Under the pieces are notes generated by a model. The model saw only the letters and a program-made list of their open reading frames with translations, searched no databases and had not been told where the DNA came from. Below are positions 33,421 through 41,279 of a stretch of 64,000 nucleotides of DNA, piece after piece (the first letter of the stretch is position 1; every line of letters starts with the position of its first letter). The DNA comes from Microbacterium sp. RURRCA19A (GTDB lineage Bacteria; Actinomycetota; Actinomycetes; Actinomycetales; Microbacteriaceae): the NCBI RefSeq assembly GCF_900156455.1, contig NZ_FTNQ01000004.1, forward strand, positions 124,001 through 188,000, written 5' to 3'. A program made the translations under genes and the position numbers.

Positions 33421-33876
33421 TCACTGCTCGATCGGCTGCGGGGTGCTCTCGTGGGCCTGGATCAGGTCGTTCCCGTCGTCGGTCGCGACTGCGATCCGAC
33501 GCGGCTTGGCCTTCTCGCTCACCGGGATCGTGACCGACAGCACGCCGTTGCGGTACGCGGCGCTGATCCGCTCGGTGTCGATGCCCTGGCCGAGGTTCAG
33601 CTGGCGGACGAACGAGGCGGTCTCGCGCTCGCGGGTGATCCACTTGACGTCGTCGCCCGAGGCGAGCGTGCGCTCGGCGCGGATGGTGAGCAGCTGACCG
33701 TCGACGTCGATGTCGACCGAGCCGGGGTCGACGCCCGGGAGGTCGGCGTTCAGGACGTAGTGGTCGCCGTCGCGGTACAGGTCCATCGGCATGCGGCGCG
33801 GACCACCGCCGCGGCGGGCGTCGAGGAGCGTGGACGCGAGGCGGTCGAGGTCGCGGAAGGGGTCGTAAGTGGCCAT
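33421..33876 (-). CDS. Hsp20/alpha-crystallin small heat-shock protein
   Basis: A 151-residue small heat-shock protein that holds unfolding proteins. It begins MATYDPFRDLDRLASTLLDAR. The alpha-crystallin domain spans about 40-130: MDLYRDGDHYVLNADLPGVDPGSVDIDVDGQLLTI, then FVRQLNLGQGID and the signature AAYRNGVLSVTIPV. The flexible tail carries SEKAKPRRIAV. ATG at 33876 has AAAAGGAG nine bases upstream. Upstream lie a strong promoter, a CIRCE box and a HAIR-like box. Confidence 0.95.
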   Translation of the reverse strand: MATYDPFRDLDRLASTLLDARRGGGPRRMPMDLYRDGDHYVLNADLPGVDPGSVDIDVDGQLLTIRAERTLASGDDVKWITRERETASFVRQLNLGQGIDTERISAAYRNGVLSVTIPVSEKAKPRRIAVATDDGNDLIQAHESTPQPIEQ

Positions 33877-33929
33877 GGTCGTTCTCCTTTTCGATCGGTC
33901 CGGATGCGGCATCCGGAGAATTTTCAGAA

Positions 33930-33950
33930 GTTGAGTGCATCGCGCTCAAC
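33930..33950 (-). promoter_or_regulatory. HAIR-like element (HspR-type operator)
   Basis: Reads GTTGAGT-N7-GCTCAAC, against the HspR consensus CTTGAGT-N7-ACTCAAG: TTGAGT and CTCAA are kept with the correct 7-bp spacing. Including outer bases, the arms AAGTTGAG (33928-33935) and CTCAACTT (33945-33952) are perfect. It sits at the transcription start of hsp20. Confidence 0.7.
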
Positions 33951-33958
33951 TTGATGTC

Positions 33959-33988
33959 AGATTAGCACTCTCCTGTCGAGAGTGCCAA
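33959..33988 (-). promoter_or_regulatory. hsp20 promoter overlapped by a CIRCE element
   Basis: On the plus strand TTAGCACTC (33962-33970), nine bases, GAGTGCCAA (33980-33988): the HrcA-binding CIRCE consensus with one mismatch. On the minus strand -35 TTGGCA (33988-33983) and -10 TAATCT (33964-33959), 18 bp apart, lie exactly on it, so HrcA would block RNA polymerase. Confidence 0.88.
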
Positions 33989-34043
33989 GACATCGGTCGT
34001 CTGACCCGACCCCTCCCTCGGGGAGAGGCGGTACCGTCATCCC

Positions 34044-34871
34044 GTGCCCCCCGTCCCCGTGAAGCCGCCGCTCGTGCGGGCGCTCTGGGGCGCGACGCAT
34101 CCCGGGCCCACGCTCGTCGTCACGACGCTGTCGCTCGCGCTCGGCATCGCCGCCGGTCTCGATCCCGGGCGGCTGATCCTCTTGGTCATCGCCGTCTTCG
34201 CCGGGCAGGTCTCCGTCGGGCTCTCGAACGACGCGATCGACGCGGCCCGCGATGTCGCTGTCGGGCGCACCGACAAGCCGATCGCCCGCGGAGCGGTGAC
34301 CCCGGAGAGCGCGCTCGGCGTGGCCGTGGCCTCCCTCGTCGTGGGCCTGGCGCTTTCAGTACCGCTCGGGCCGGGGTTCGTCGCCGCCCACGCGATCGCG
34401 CTCGCCTCGGCCTGGGCCTACAACGCGGGGCTGAAGTCGACCCCTGTATCGATCGCGCCGTTCCTGCTGAGCTTCGGGCTCTTCCCGTCGTTCGCGACCC
34501 TCGCGTCGCCGGGACCGGCGCTCGCCGCGCCGTGGGCGTCCGTAGCGGGGGCGGCGCTCGGTGCGGCCGTGCACCTCACGAACGTCGTCCGCGATCTCGA
34601 TGACGACCGCGCCACGGGGGTGCGCGGACTGCCGCACCGCCTCGGTGCCCGAGTCAGCGTGGTCGCCGCCGCAGCGGGCATCGTCCTGGGCGCCGTCGCC
34701 GTCTTCGCCGGATCGGGCGGGGGTGTCGTCGGAGCCGTCTTCTTCGCGGCGGCCGTGCTCGTCGCGGCGGCGACGATCACGCTCGCCCTGTGGCGTCCAC
34801 CGGGGCGCGCGGTGTTCCGGCTGACGATGTTCGCGGCGCTCCTGCTGGCCGCACAGCTCATCGTCACGTGA
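34044..34871 (+). CDS. UbiA-family prenyltransferase
   Basis: A 275-residue integral membrane prenyltransferase. The first Mg-diphosphate motif NDAIDAARD is near 61-69 and the second DLDDDRATGVRGLPHRLG near 188-205; about eight to nine hydrophobic helices. Enzymes of this family attach a prenyl chain to an aromatic acceptor. The gene overlaps the 3' end of the FAD monooxygenase by eight bases on the opposite strand, next to a type III polyketide synthase operon, so a phenolic polyketide acceptor is a good inference. GTG start with TACCGT six bases upstream, probably leaderless. Confidence 0.88.
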   Translation: MPPVPVKPPLVRALWGATHPGPTLVVTTLSLALGIAAGLDPGRLILLVIAVFAGQVSVGLSNDAIDAARDVAVGRTDKPIARGAVTPESALGVAVASLVVGLALSVPLGPGFVAAHAIALASAWAYNAGLKSTPVSIAPFLLSFGLFPSFATLASPGPALAAPWASVAGAALGAAVHLTNVVRDLDDDRATGVRGLPHRLGARVSVVAAAAGIVLGAVAVFAGSGGGVVGAVFFAAAVLVAAATITLALWRPPGRAVFRLTMFAALLLAAQLIVT

Positions 34872-35997
34872 CGCGGTCGGCCGTCCGCGCGGCGGCGTCG
34901 AAGTCCATCGCGTAGGCGCGCGTGAACGCCGCCGCCCCCGGGCCGCGGAGCACGGTGCGCAGTGCGAACGACCGTGCGGCGTGTCCGCGGGTCGAGGCAC
35001 CGCGTCCCAGCATCGTGTTCAGGAACGCCAGGCGCGCGGCGTGCCGTGCCGAAGCGAGCCGCCCGCGTTCCCACGCGGCCCACCCGTCCGGCTCGTCCCC
35101 GTGCAGCCACTCGGCCAGCAGCGGCGACAGCGTCAGGGCGTCCAGGAGCCCGAGATTCATGCCCTGCCCGCCGATCGGACTGACCTCGTGCGCCGCATCG
35201 CCGACGACGATCACGCGCCCGCGCCGCAGCGCGGGAGCCACCGCCCGCCGCACGCGGAACGTCGACGCGGCCGACGTGTCCACGTCGAGACCCACGCGAT
35301 CGGCGAGGGCCGCGCGCAGGAAGTCGGCGGCATCCGGAACATCCGACGTGCCCGCCCAGGCGACGAGGCGCCGCCGCCCGCCCGGCAGCGGGAACGACTC
35401 GACGACCCCCTCGCGCTCGAGGTGGACGAGCGCCGTCGCATCGCCGGGGGCGGCGACGTCGACCATCGCGTATCGATCGGGGTAGTGCCGCGTGCGCACG
35501 GCTCCGCGCCGATACACGAGCTCGCGCCCCGCCCATCCGGATGCCACGACGACGACCTTCGCGCGGCGTTCGACCTCGCCGTCCGGTCCGGCTCCCCGCA
35601 CCCTCACCGAAACGCCGTCCTGACGGAGCCCGGTCACCCGCACGCCCCGCTCCACGGGCGGCGCGAGGCGGGTGAGCACGTCCACGGTGTCGGCCTGCGG
35701 CAGCGCCGCAACGTACGGATGCCGCGCGCGCAGCCGATCGAAGCGGATCGCCGCAAGCACTTTCCCGTCCGCCCGCGCCTCCCCGCGGCGGATCCTGACC
35801 GCACGCGCGAGGAGCGCATCGGTCGCCCCGGAGAACTCCAGGTGCGCGAGGGAGGGAGAGTGGATGCCGATCGCCCGCGTGCCGGCATCCGGTTCGCTCC
35901 GTCGCTCGAGGATCGCCACGTCGACGCCGCGGGCGCGCAGGTCGGCGCCGAGCGCGAGCCCGACGGGCCCCGCCCCCACGATCAGCACGTCAGCCAC
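34864..35997 (-). CDS. FAD-dependent monooxygenase (SrsC-like)
   Basis: A 377-residue class A flavoprotein hydroxylase. The FAD motif is LIVGAGPVGLALGADLRARG at the N-terminus, the DG-like middle reads VVVASGWAGRELV, and GDAAHEVSPIGGQGMNLGLLDA is the classic GD motif near 275. GTG start overlaps the methyltransferase 3' end by eight bases. In the Streptomyces griseus srs operon the analogous SrsC hydroxylates an alkylresorcinol to a quinol/quinone, and the gene order here is the same. Substrate assignment is inference. Confidence 0.9.
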   Translation of the reverse strand: MADVLIVGAGPVGLALGADLRARGVDVAILERRSEPDAGTRAIGIHSPSLAHLEFSGATDALLARAVRIRRGEARADGKVLAAIRFDRLRARHPYVAALPQADTVDVLTRLAPPVERGVRVTGLRQDGVSVRVRGAGPDGEVERRAKVVVVASGWAGRELVYRRGAVRTRHYPDRYAMVDVAAPGDATALVHLEREGVVESFPLPGGRRRLVAWAGTSDVPDAADFLRAALADRVGLDVDTSAASTFRVRRAVAPALRRGRVIVVGDAAHEVSPIGGQGMNLGLLDALTLSPLLAEWLHGDEPDGWAAWERGRLASARHAARLAFLNTMLGRGASTRGHAARSFALRTVLRGPGAAAFTRAYAMDFDAAARTADRVT

Positions 35998-36709
35998 GGT
36001 CGGCCGTGCCCTCGGTGATCGCGAGCACGCGGAACGGTGCGGGAGTCACGACCCTCCACGGGGCGCCCAGCGCCCGGGCGAGTTCGTCCGCCCGGTAGCT
36101 GCGTCGGATCGATCGGAGGCCGTCGGTGCGCAGGAACGTGCCCGGCGCGAGCGGAGTCACCCCGGCGGCGTACAGGCCGTACGCGAGGCGGCTCCGGGCG
36201 ATGTCGGCGTGCAGCACGGCGGACCGCGCCAGGGCTCGCGAGTCGTCCGTGAACTCCCGCAGCTGCGCGCTGTCGAGGTGGTGCAGCACGTGGTTCGACA
36301 GCACGAGGTCGAACCGCTCCCCGTCGGCGATCAGCTCCGCCGAGCCGCGCGACACGAACCTCACCCCGGGCCGCTCCCGCTCCCGGGCCGCCTCGAGCGC
36401 CCGGGGATCCGGATCCGCGCCCACCCACTCGACGTCGAGCCCGTCACGGGTAGCGAGCCCCGCGAGACGCGCCACGACATCGCCACCGCCGCACCCGAGG
36501 TCGAGCACGCGGGCCGGCCGCCCGAGTGCCCGAAGCCGCGGTCGAACGTGCGCGCGATACACGCCGCCCCACCCCGACACCGCGCGGTTCACGAGGTCGA
36601 ACCGGCGATAGGTCGCCGCGAGGACACGCGGGTCGCATCCGGGGTCGTCCATCAGCTCGACGAGCGCCGTGTCGCGTCGCGCGAGCCCGCGCCACACCCC
36701 GCCGCTCAC
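35990..36709 (-). CDS. Class I SAM-dependent methyltransferase (SrsB-like)
   Basis: A 239-residue methyltransferase. SAM motif I VLDLGCGGGDVVARLAGLA is near residue 67, with GADPDPRALEAARE as motif II and FDLVLSNHVLHHLDSAQLREF as motif IV-V. The start is GTG at 36709 in a GTGA overlap with the polyketide synthase stop; extending further upstream would only read the synthase gene in another frame. It lies between the synthase and the FAD hydroxylase, suggesting O- or C-methylation of the polyketide. Confidence 0.9.
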   Translation of the reverse strand: MSGGVWRGLARRDTALVELMDDPGCDPRVLAATYRRFDLVNRAVSGWGGVYRAHVRPRLRALGRPARVLDLGCGGGDVVARLAGLATRDGLDVEWVGADPDPRALEAARERERPGVRFVSRGSAELIADGERFDLVLSNHVLHHLDSAQLREFTDDSRALARSAVLHADIARSRLAYGLYAAGVTPLAPGTFLRTDGLRSIRRSYRADELARALGAPWRVVTPAPFRVLAITEGTADRG

Positions 36710-37800
36710 GCCGTCGGTCGGCGCAGCACGAGGCGCGCCGCCTCCACCGTCAGTCCCGGACCGAAGGCCAGCGCGGCGACGCGGTCGCCGTCGGCGCGCG
36801 CCGCGTCGGCGAGCAGATCGCGCAGGATGAACAGCAGCGTGGCGCTCGACATGTTGCCGTGCGCCCGCAGCACCTCGCGCGAGGGCGCGAGGGCCGTGGC
36901 ATCCAGGTTCAGGGCCGATTCGACCCGGTCGAGGATGCTCCGACCGCCAGGATGCACGGCCCACGCGTCGACCTCGGCGAGGTCGCCGAGCACGTCGGCC
37001 GCGATCGCCGCGATCTCGCGCCCGATGATGCGCGGCACCTCGGGCGTGAGGGTCATCTCGAAGCCCGAATCGCCCACGGTCCAGGACATGTCCTTCTCGC
37101 CGTCGTCGGTGACGAACGTCGCGAAGCCCTCCAGGTCGAGTCCCGGACGCTCGACGTCCGCCGCGGCCACGATCGCCGCCGCAGCGCCGTCGGCGAACAC
37201 CGACGCGGCGACGATCTGGTCGGGATGCGACGACGTCTGCCAGTGCAGTGAGCACAGTTCCGCGGCCGCGACGAGCACGACGGCGGCGGGGTCGGCCGCG
37301 ACGATCCGCGCCGCGAGGCGCAGGGCCGGAATCGCGGCCGCGCACCCGATGAAGCCGAGGTGGTACCGCTCGACGGAGGGGGACAGGCCGAGGTCGCGCA
37401 CGAGGAGGTAGTCCGGCCCCGGTGCGAACATGCCCGTGCACGACACCGTGACCACGTGGGTCACGGCCTCGCGACCGAATCCCGAGCCGTCCACCGCGGA
37501 CGCGGCGGCCTCGGCGAACAGGGCCGGCGCGGTCCGGCGGTACTCGTCGTTGCGGGCGCCCGTGGGCGGCATCGTCAGCTCGCCGTCCGACAGCGCCGCG
37601 AGGCCGTCGGCCGCACCCCCGGCCAGCTGCGGCAGCACCGTGTGGCGGGTGTCGATCGCCGCGGCGTCGAACGCGGCACCCACCAGACGCTGGCTGCGGC
37701 GATCGAATCCGGGCTGGGCGGCGAAGAGGTCGCGCAGCGCCGACTGGGTCACACGGGTGCGGGGCAGAGCCGTGCCGATCGAGAGGATGCTCGCGGTCAT
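36706..37800 (-). CDS. Type III polyketide synthase (chalcone/alkylresorcinol synthase-like)
   Basis: A 364-residue homodimeric ketosynthase that condenses malonyl-CoA onto an acyl starter. The catalytic triad is visible: Cys153 in GFIGCAAAIPAL, His283 in AWAVHPGGRSILD and Asn316 in AHGNMSSATLLF. Length is typical (350-400). The neighbourhood (methyltransferase, flavin hydroxylase) matches srsABC, predicting an alkylresorcinol-type phenolic lipid; other small phenolics are possible. TACAGT (37811-37806 on the minus strand) ends five bases before the ATG; no Shine-Dalgarno. Confidence 0.93.
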   Translation of the reverse strand: MTASILSIGTALPRTRVTQSALRDLFAAQPGFDRRSQRLVGAAFDAAAIDTRHTVLPQLAGGAADGLAALSDGELTMPPTGARNDEYRRTAPALFAEAAASAVDGSGFGREAVTHVVTVSCTGMFAPGPDYLLVRDLGLSPSVERYHLGFIGCAAAIPALRLAARIVAADPAAVVLVAAAELCSLHWQTSSHPDQIVAASVFADGAAAAIVAAADVERPGLDLEGFATFVTDDGEKDMSWTVGDSGFEMTLTPEVPRIIGREIAAIAADVLGDLAEVDAWAVHPGGRSILDRVESALNLDATALAPSREVLRAHGNMSSATLLFILRDLLADAARADGDRVAALAFGPGLTVEAARLVLRRPTA

Positions 37801-37934
37801 GACTCACTGTAGACACGGTCGCGGGCACCCGCGGCGGGGATGGTGCCGCCGCGACCCGCCGTCTATGGTGCCGAACCTCGGACGGAGGGTCGCGCGGGCG
37901 TCGGTCCTGTCCCCGGGGCCCAGACGAGCGGGTG

Positions 37935-39131
37935 TCAGGCCGCGAGCACCTCGGGCAGCACGAGCTCCTCGATCGCGCCGCGGTAGTCGGCGACCATGCG
38001 TCGACGGTCCAGGCGCGCGCGGGCCGAGATCGCCGCCGACCTCAACTCGATGCGGCGGGTCAGGGCCTCCTGCCAGGTGGCCGCGATCGCGTCGGCGTCG
38101 CGCGGGGTCACGAGCCCGAACCCCGCGACGACCCGGGCGGCGTCCCCGACGTCGGTGGTGATCGGGATCGCTCCGGAGGCCGCGCCCTCGGCGAGGCACA
38201 GCGGCGAGGCCTCGCCGAACGCGCTGGTGAGCGCGACGACGTCGGCGATCCGGTAGAGCGCGGGCATGTCCTCCCGCAGCCCGAGCGCGTGCAGGGCGAC
38301 ACCCGCGTCCAGTCCGGCGTCGGCGACGAGTGCCGCGAACCCGGGGTTGGCGAACGTCATGCCCGACCCGCACAGCACGTAGTGCGCGCCCGGGTGGCGC
38401 CGCGAGTGCCGGGCCACGGCATCCAGGAAGAGGCCCGGGTCCTTCATCGCGTCGAACCGCGCCGCGAGCATCACCACCGGCGCCGTCTCGGGGATGCCGC
38501 GGGATTCCCGGATGCGGCGACGCTCGGCGCGGGTGCCGGGACGGAACCGGCGCGCGTCGATCCCGTTGTCGATCACCCAGGCGTGCGTCGTCGACACGCC
38601 CGCGCGCGTGTAGGCCATCGAGGTCGATTCCGCGCACGAGATGGTGGCGGATACCGCACCCGACGCGCCCGCCTCGACGAGCCACCCCAGGGCGGGTCCG
38701 GAGTGCGTCGGGTCCGAGCGGTGCAGGCAGGCGGCCGTGGGGCGGTCGGGCAGCATCCCCGCCCGTTCGAGAGCGATGATCAGGCTCAGCGGCTGCTCCT
38801 TCAGGGACAGCACGATGTCGGCATCCGCGATGAGGGACGCCGCGTGCGCGAGCTCGGCCCGGCTGAAGGAGTCCGGAGTGATCGGCTGGTCGCCGGCGAT
38901 GCGGTCGAAGGTGTCGATGCGCACCCCCGCGCCGCGGAGGGTGCGGAAGCGGGTGTCGTCGTGCGCGTGCTGCAGCGAGGCGTCCCGGCGGGCCGCGGCC
39001 GTCAGGGAGAGGACGCGATGGTCCTGCCCTCCGCCGCTGTGGAGCCCCGCGACGACGTCGGAATGGAGGATACGGGCTCCTCCGGCGAAGAATCCCTCGT
39101 ACAGGGACAGCACGCGAACGGGTCGGTTCAT
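37935..39131 (-). CDS. Glycosyltransferase family 4-like protein
   Basis: A 398-residue GT-B glycosyltransferase. N-terminal VRVLSLYEGFFAGGARILHSDVVAGL (acceptor side); C-terminal nucleotide-sugar side with AARFDAMKDPGLFLDAVARH near 215 and TSAFGEASPLCLAEGAASGAIPITTDVGDAA (EX7E-type region) near 315-345. Likely sugar transfer to a cell-surface polymer or lipid; donor unknown. The ATG at 39131 starts MNRPVRVLSLYEG with GGAAAG upstream. It is divergent from a MarR gene and separated by 134 unremarkable bases from the polyketide synthase. Confidence 0.88.
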   Translation of the reverse strand: MNRPVRVLSLYEGFFAGGARILHSDVVAGLHSGGGQDHRVLSLTAAARRDASLQHAHDDTRFRTLRGAGVRIDTFDRIAGDQPITPDSFSRAELAHAASLIADADIVLSLKEQPLSLIIALERAGMLPDRPTAACLHRSDPTHSGPALGWLVEAGASGAVSATISCAESTSMAYTRAGVSTTHAWVIDNGIDARRFRPGTRAERRRIRESRGIPETAPVVMLAARFDAMKDPGLFLDAVARHSRRHPGAHYVLCGSGMTFANPGFAALVADAGLDAGVALHALGLREDMPALYRIADVVALTSAFGEASPLCLAEGAASGAIPITTDVGDAARVVAGFGLVTPRDADAIAATWQEALTRRIELRSAAISARARLDRRRMVADYRGAIEELVLPEVLAA

Positions 39132-39335
39132 CGCTATCGCTTTCCGTGGACGGGCGCCGCCGGGCGGAGCCGAATCGATCACCGCGATTGCGGTTTCCCC
39201 ATGCTGAGGGTTCGACCCCGGGTCGCGGGTTACGCCGTGAAGACCATTGCGTGAACGCGTGGGCCGACGGACGCGGCGCAACGCACCGACCCCGGCGTCC
39301 GCGCACCGGGCATCGCACCGGTACGATCGGGGGTC

Positions 39336-39782
39336 GTGCAGAATTCCACGGACGCGTCGACGACTTCGGACCTCGCGCGCGCGCTCCTGGCCTACGACGA
39401 CGCACGTCGTGCCGCGACCGCGGAGGCGCGGCGCGCCCTCTCGCTCAACGAGCTCGACGCGAAGGCCCTCATCTTCGTCGCCGAGAATCCCGGGGCTCGG
39501 CCCTCGCACGTGCGCGACCACCTCGGCATCACCTCCGCCGGGGTGACGACGCTCATCGACCGTCTCGTCCAGCGCGGAGCCGTCCGTCGCGACCTCGATG
39601 ACGAGGATCGCCGCGTCAACCACATCACCGCGACGGTGGACCTGACCTCGCCGCCGTGGTGTTCGCTGCGCGGCTTCGACAACGCGGTGGAAGCCGCGAT
39701 CGCGGAGATGGACCCCGCGGAAGCGGAGCGGGTCGCCGCCGCCTTGCGGACCCTCACGGCCGCCGGCGCGGCGGCCGGCTGA
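39336..39782 (+). CDS. MarR family transcriptional regulator
   Basis: A 148-residue winged-helix regulator: LNELDAKALIFVAENPGARPSHVRDHLGITSAGVTTLIDRLVQRGAVRRDLDDEDRRVNHI (about 37-97), the standard MarR recognition helix and wing, and a C-terminal dimerisation helix. GTG start with TACGAT eight bases upstream, likely leaderless. The ligand is unknown. The divergent glycosyltransferase gene is its nearest candidate target. Confidence 0.9.
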   Translation: MQNSTDASTTSDLARALLAYDDARRAATAEARRALSLNELDAKALIFVAENPGARPSHVRDHLGITSAGVTTLIDRLVQRGAVRRDLDDEDRRVNHITATVDLTSPPWCSLRGFDNAVEAAIAEMDPAEAERVAAALRTLTAAGAAAG

Positions 39783-39821
39783 CGCACGGCGTGCGCTCGA
39801 CCTCCCGCCCGGTTCCGCGGC

Positions 39822-40166
39822 TCAGGTTCGGGCGTTGACGAAGGCTTCGGCTCGACCCTGCAGGAACGTGCACAGGGCCGACAGCATCGCCAGCTCGCCG
39901 GAGAGCGCGAGGACGCGGGCCGAGCCGAGCGGCGCGGCGTTCTCGCGCGGCTCGAAGGTCACCGCCCATCCGGTCGCCCCGGGCTCGGTCTCGGGGGCCA
40001 CGTAGAAGGTCGTCGAGACGCTCCGCAAGCGCGCGGCGATGAGGCCGGTATCGGAGTCTCCGTCGCCGTCCTGCGGGATCACCCGGAGGATCCCGGCGTC
40101 GTCGTACCCGAGGGTGCGGAAGTCGTCGATCCACGACTGCAGCGTGGCGATGGTGCGGTAGGGCAT
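39822..40166 (-). CDS. Hypothetical protein, 114 aa
   Basis: A 114-residue soluble protein: MPYRTIATLQSWIDDFRTLGYDDAGILRVIPQ, then a beta-rich part (TFYVAPETEPGATGWAVTFEP) and a C-terminal helix (ALCTFLQGRAEAFVNA). I do not recognise the family. GGGACG precedes the ATG. It is convergent with the MarR gene. Confidence 0.65.
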   Translation of the reverse strand: MPYRTIATLQSWIDDFRTLGYDDAGILRVIPQDGDGDSDTGLIAARLRSVSTTFYVAPETEPGATGWAVTFEPRENAAPLGSARVLALSGELAMLSALCTFLQGRAEAFVNART

Positions 40167-40325
40167 GGGGCGTCCCGTCGGTGAGTGCGCAGCGGGGGCG
40201 GCGACCCTCCGATTATCGGGCCCGACACGCGAGCGCGCATCCCGCACGGCGTGGGAACGGTTCCATCGCACAGTTCGCGTGCACACGCAACGGTCTATCC
40301 GGTTTCGGCAGCGAGAACTTAGGAA

Positions 40326-41267
40326 GTGCCGGTGGAGCATACGCATGTCGAGACCAGGGATGCCACCACGGTGGAGGAGATGTGGCAGACGGTGGTACCC
40401 GGAGCCCGCATCGCCCGCGCCGACGGCATCCAGCCCGCTTTCGTCTTCCACGGTGCCGCCGAGCCCGGCTTCGGGCTCTGCGACTACACCGTGGGATCGA
40501 CGATGGTCATCGAGTCGGATCCGGGCGACCAGATGGTCGTCGGACGGATCGCGGGTCCGCGCATCCGCGCGACCTACCGACGCGAACGCATCGACACGAC
40601 CGTGCCGTTCGTGGTCATGGATCGCCCGATCGAGATCGCGTTCACCGGCCGGATCGCCGGAACCGCGGTGTCCTTCGCCCGAGAGGACGTGGACGAGGCC
40701 GCGCGCCGACTCTCGGGAGACGACACGTTGCGCGTGCGTCCCCTCGGGCACGCGCCGATGTCCGAGCAGCGCCTGCGGTACTGGACCCGGACGTGGGAGT
40801 ACGGCCGGGATGTTCTGCTGCGCTCACCCGAGCGTGCGCCGCTGATCGAGCAGCAGGTGCGTTCTCTTCTCCTCGAGGCCTCGCTGTTGACGTTCCCATC
40901 GACCTTCACCGAGGCTCTGGCCTCGGGGCGACCGACCCGGATGCTGCCGGCTCCGGTGCGCCGGGCGAAGGCCTACATCGACGCGCACGCCACCGGGCCC
41001 ATCGCCCTCGCCGACATCGCGGAGGCCGCGCGGCTCTCCCCGCGCGGGTTGCAGTACGCATTCCGCACCGCCACGGGGCGGACTCCCATGCAGTACGTCC
41101 GCCGTGTGCGCCTGGACGCGGCACGGGTCGAGCTGCGTGCCGCCGATCCCTCGATGGAGACGGTGGCGGCGATCGCGGCACGCTGGGGCTTCTCGAATCT
41201 CGGCAGGTTCGCCGCGATGTACCGCGTGGAGTTCGGCGAGACGCCCTCGACGACCCTGCGATCCTGA
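40326..41267 (+). CDS. AraC family transcriptional regulator
   Basis: A 313-residue AraC regulator. The N-terminal domain (1-180) is the jelly-roll-like part with GDDTLRVRPLG; the C-terminal double helix-turn-helix spans about 220-313 (ALADIAEAARLSPRGLQYAFRTATGRTPMQYVRRVRLDAARVEL, then AAIAARWGFSNLGRFAAMYR). It is the intact paralogue of the interrupted gene at 20558-21490. GTG at 40326 is used; GTG at 40332 is in frame with AGGA eight bases upstream and may be the true start. Confidence 0.9.
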   Translation: MPVEHTHVETRDATTVEEMWQTVVPGARIARADGIQPAFVFHGAAEPGFGLCDYTVGSTMVIESDPGDQMVVGRIAGPRIRATYRRERIDTTVPFVVMDRPIEIAFTGRIAGTAVSFAREDVDEAARRLSGDDTLRVRPLGHAPMSEQRLRYWTRTWEYGRDVLLRSPERAPLIEQQVRSLLLEASLLTFPSTFTEALASGRPTRMLPAPVRRAKAYIDAHATGPIALADIAEAARLSPRGLQYAFRTATGRTPMQYVRRVRLDAARVELRAADPSMETVAAIAARWGFSNLGRFAAMYRVEFGETPSTTLRS

Positions 41268-41279
41268 GGTCCGGGCGGG

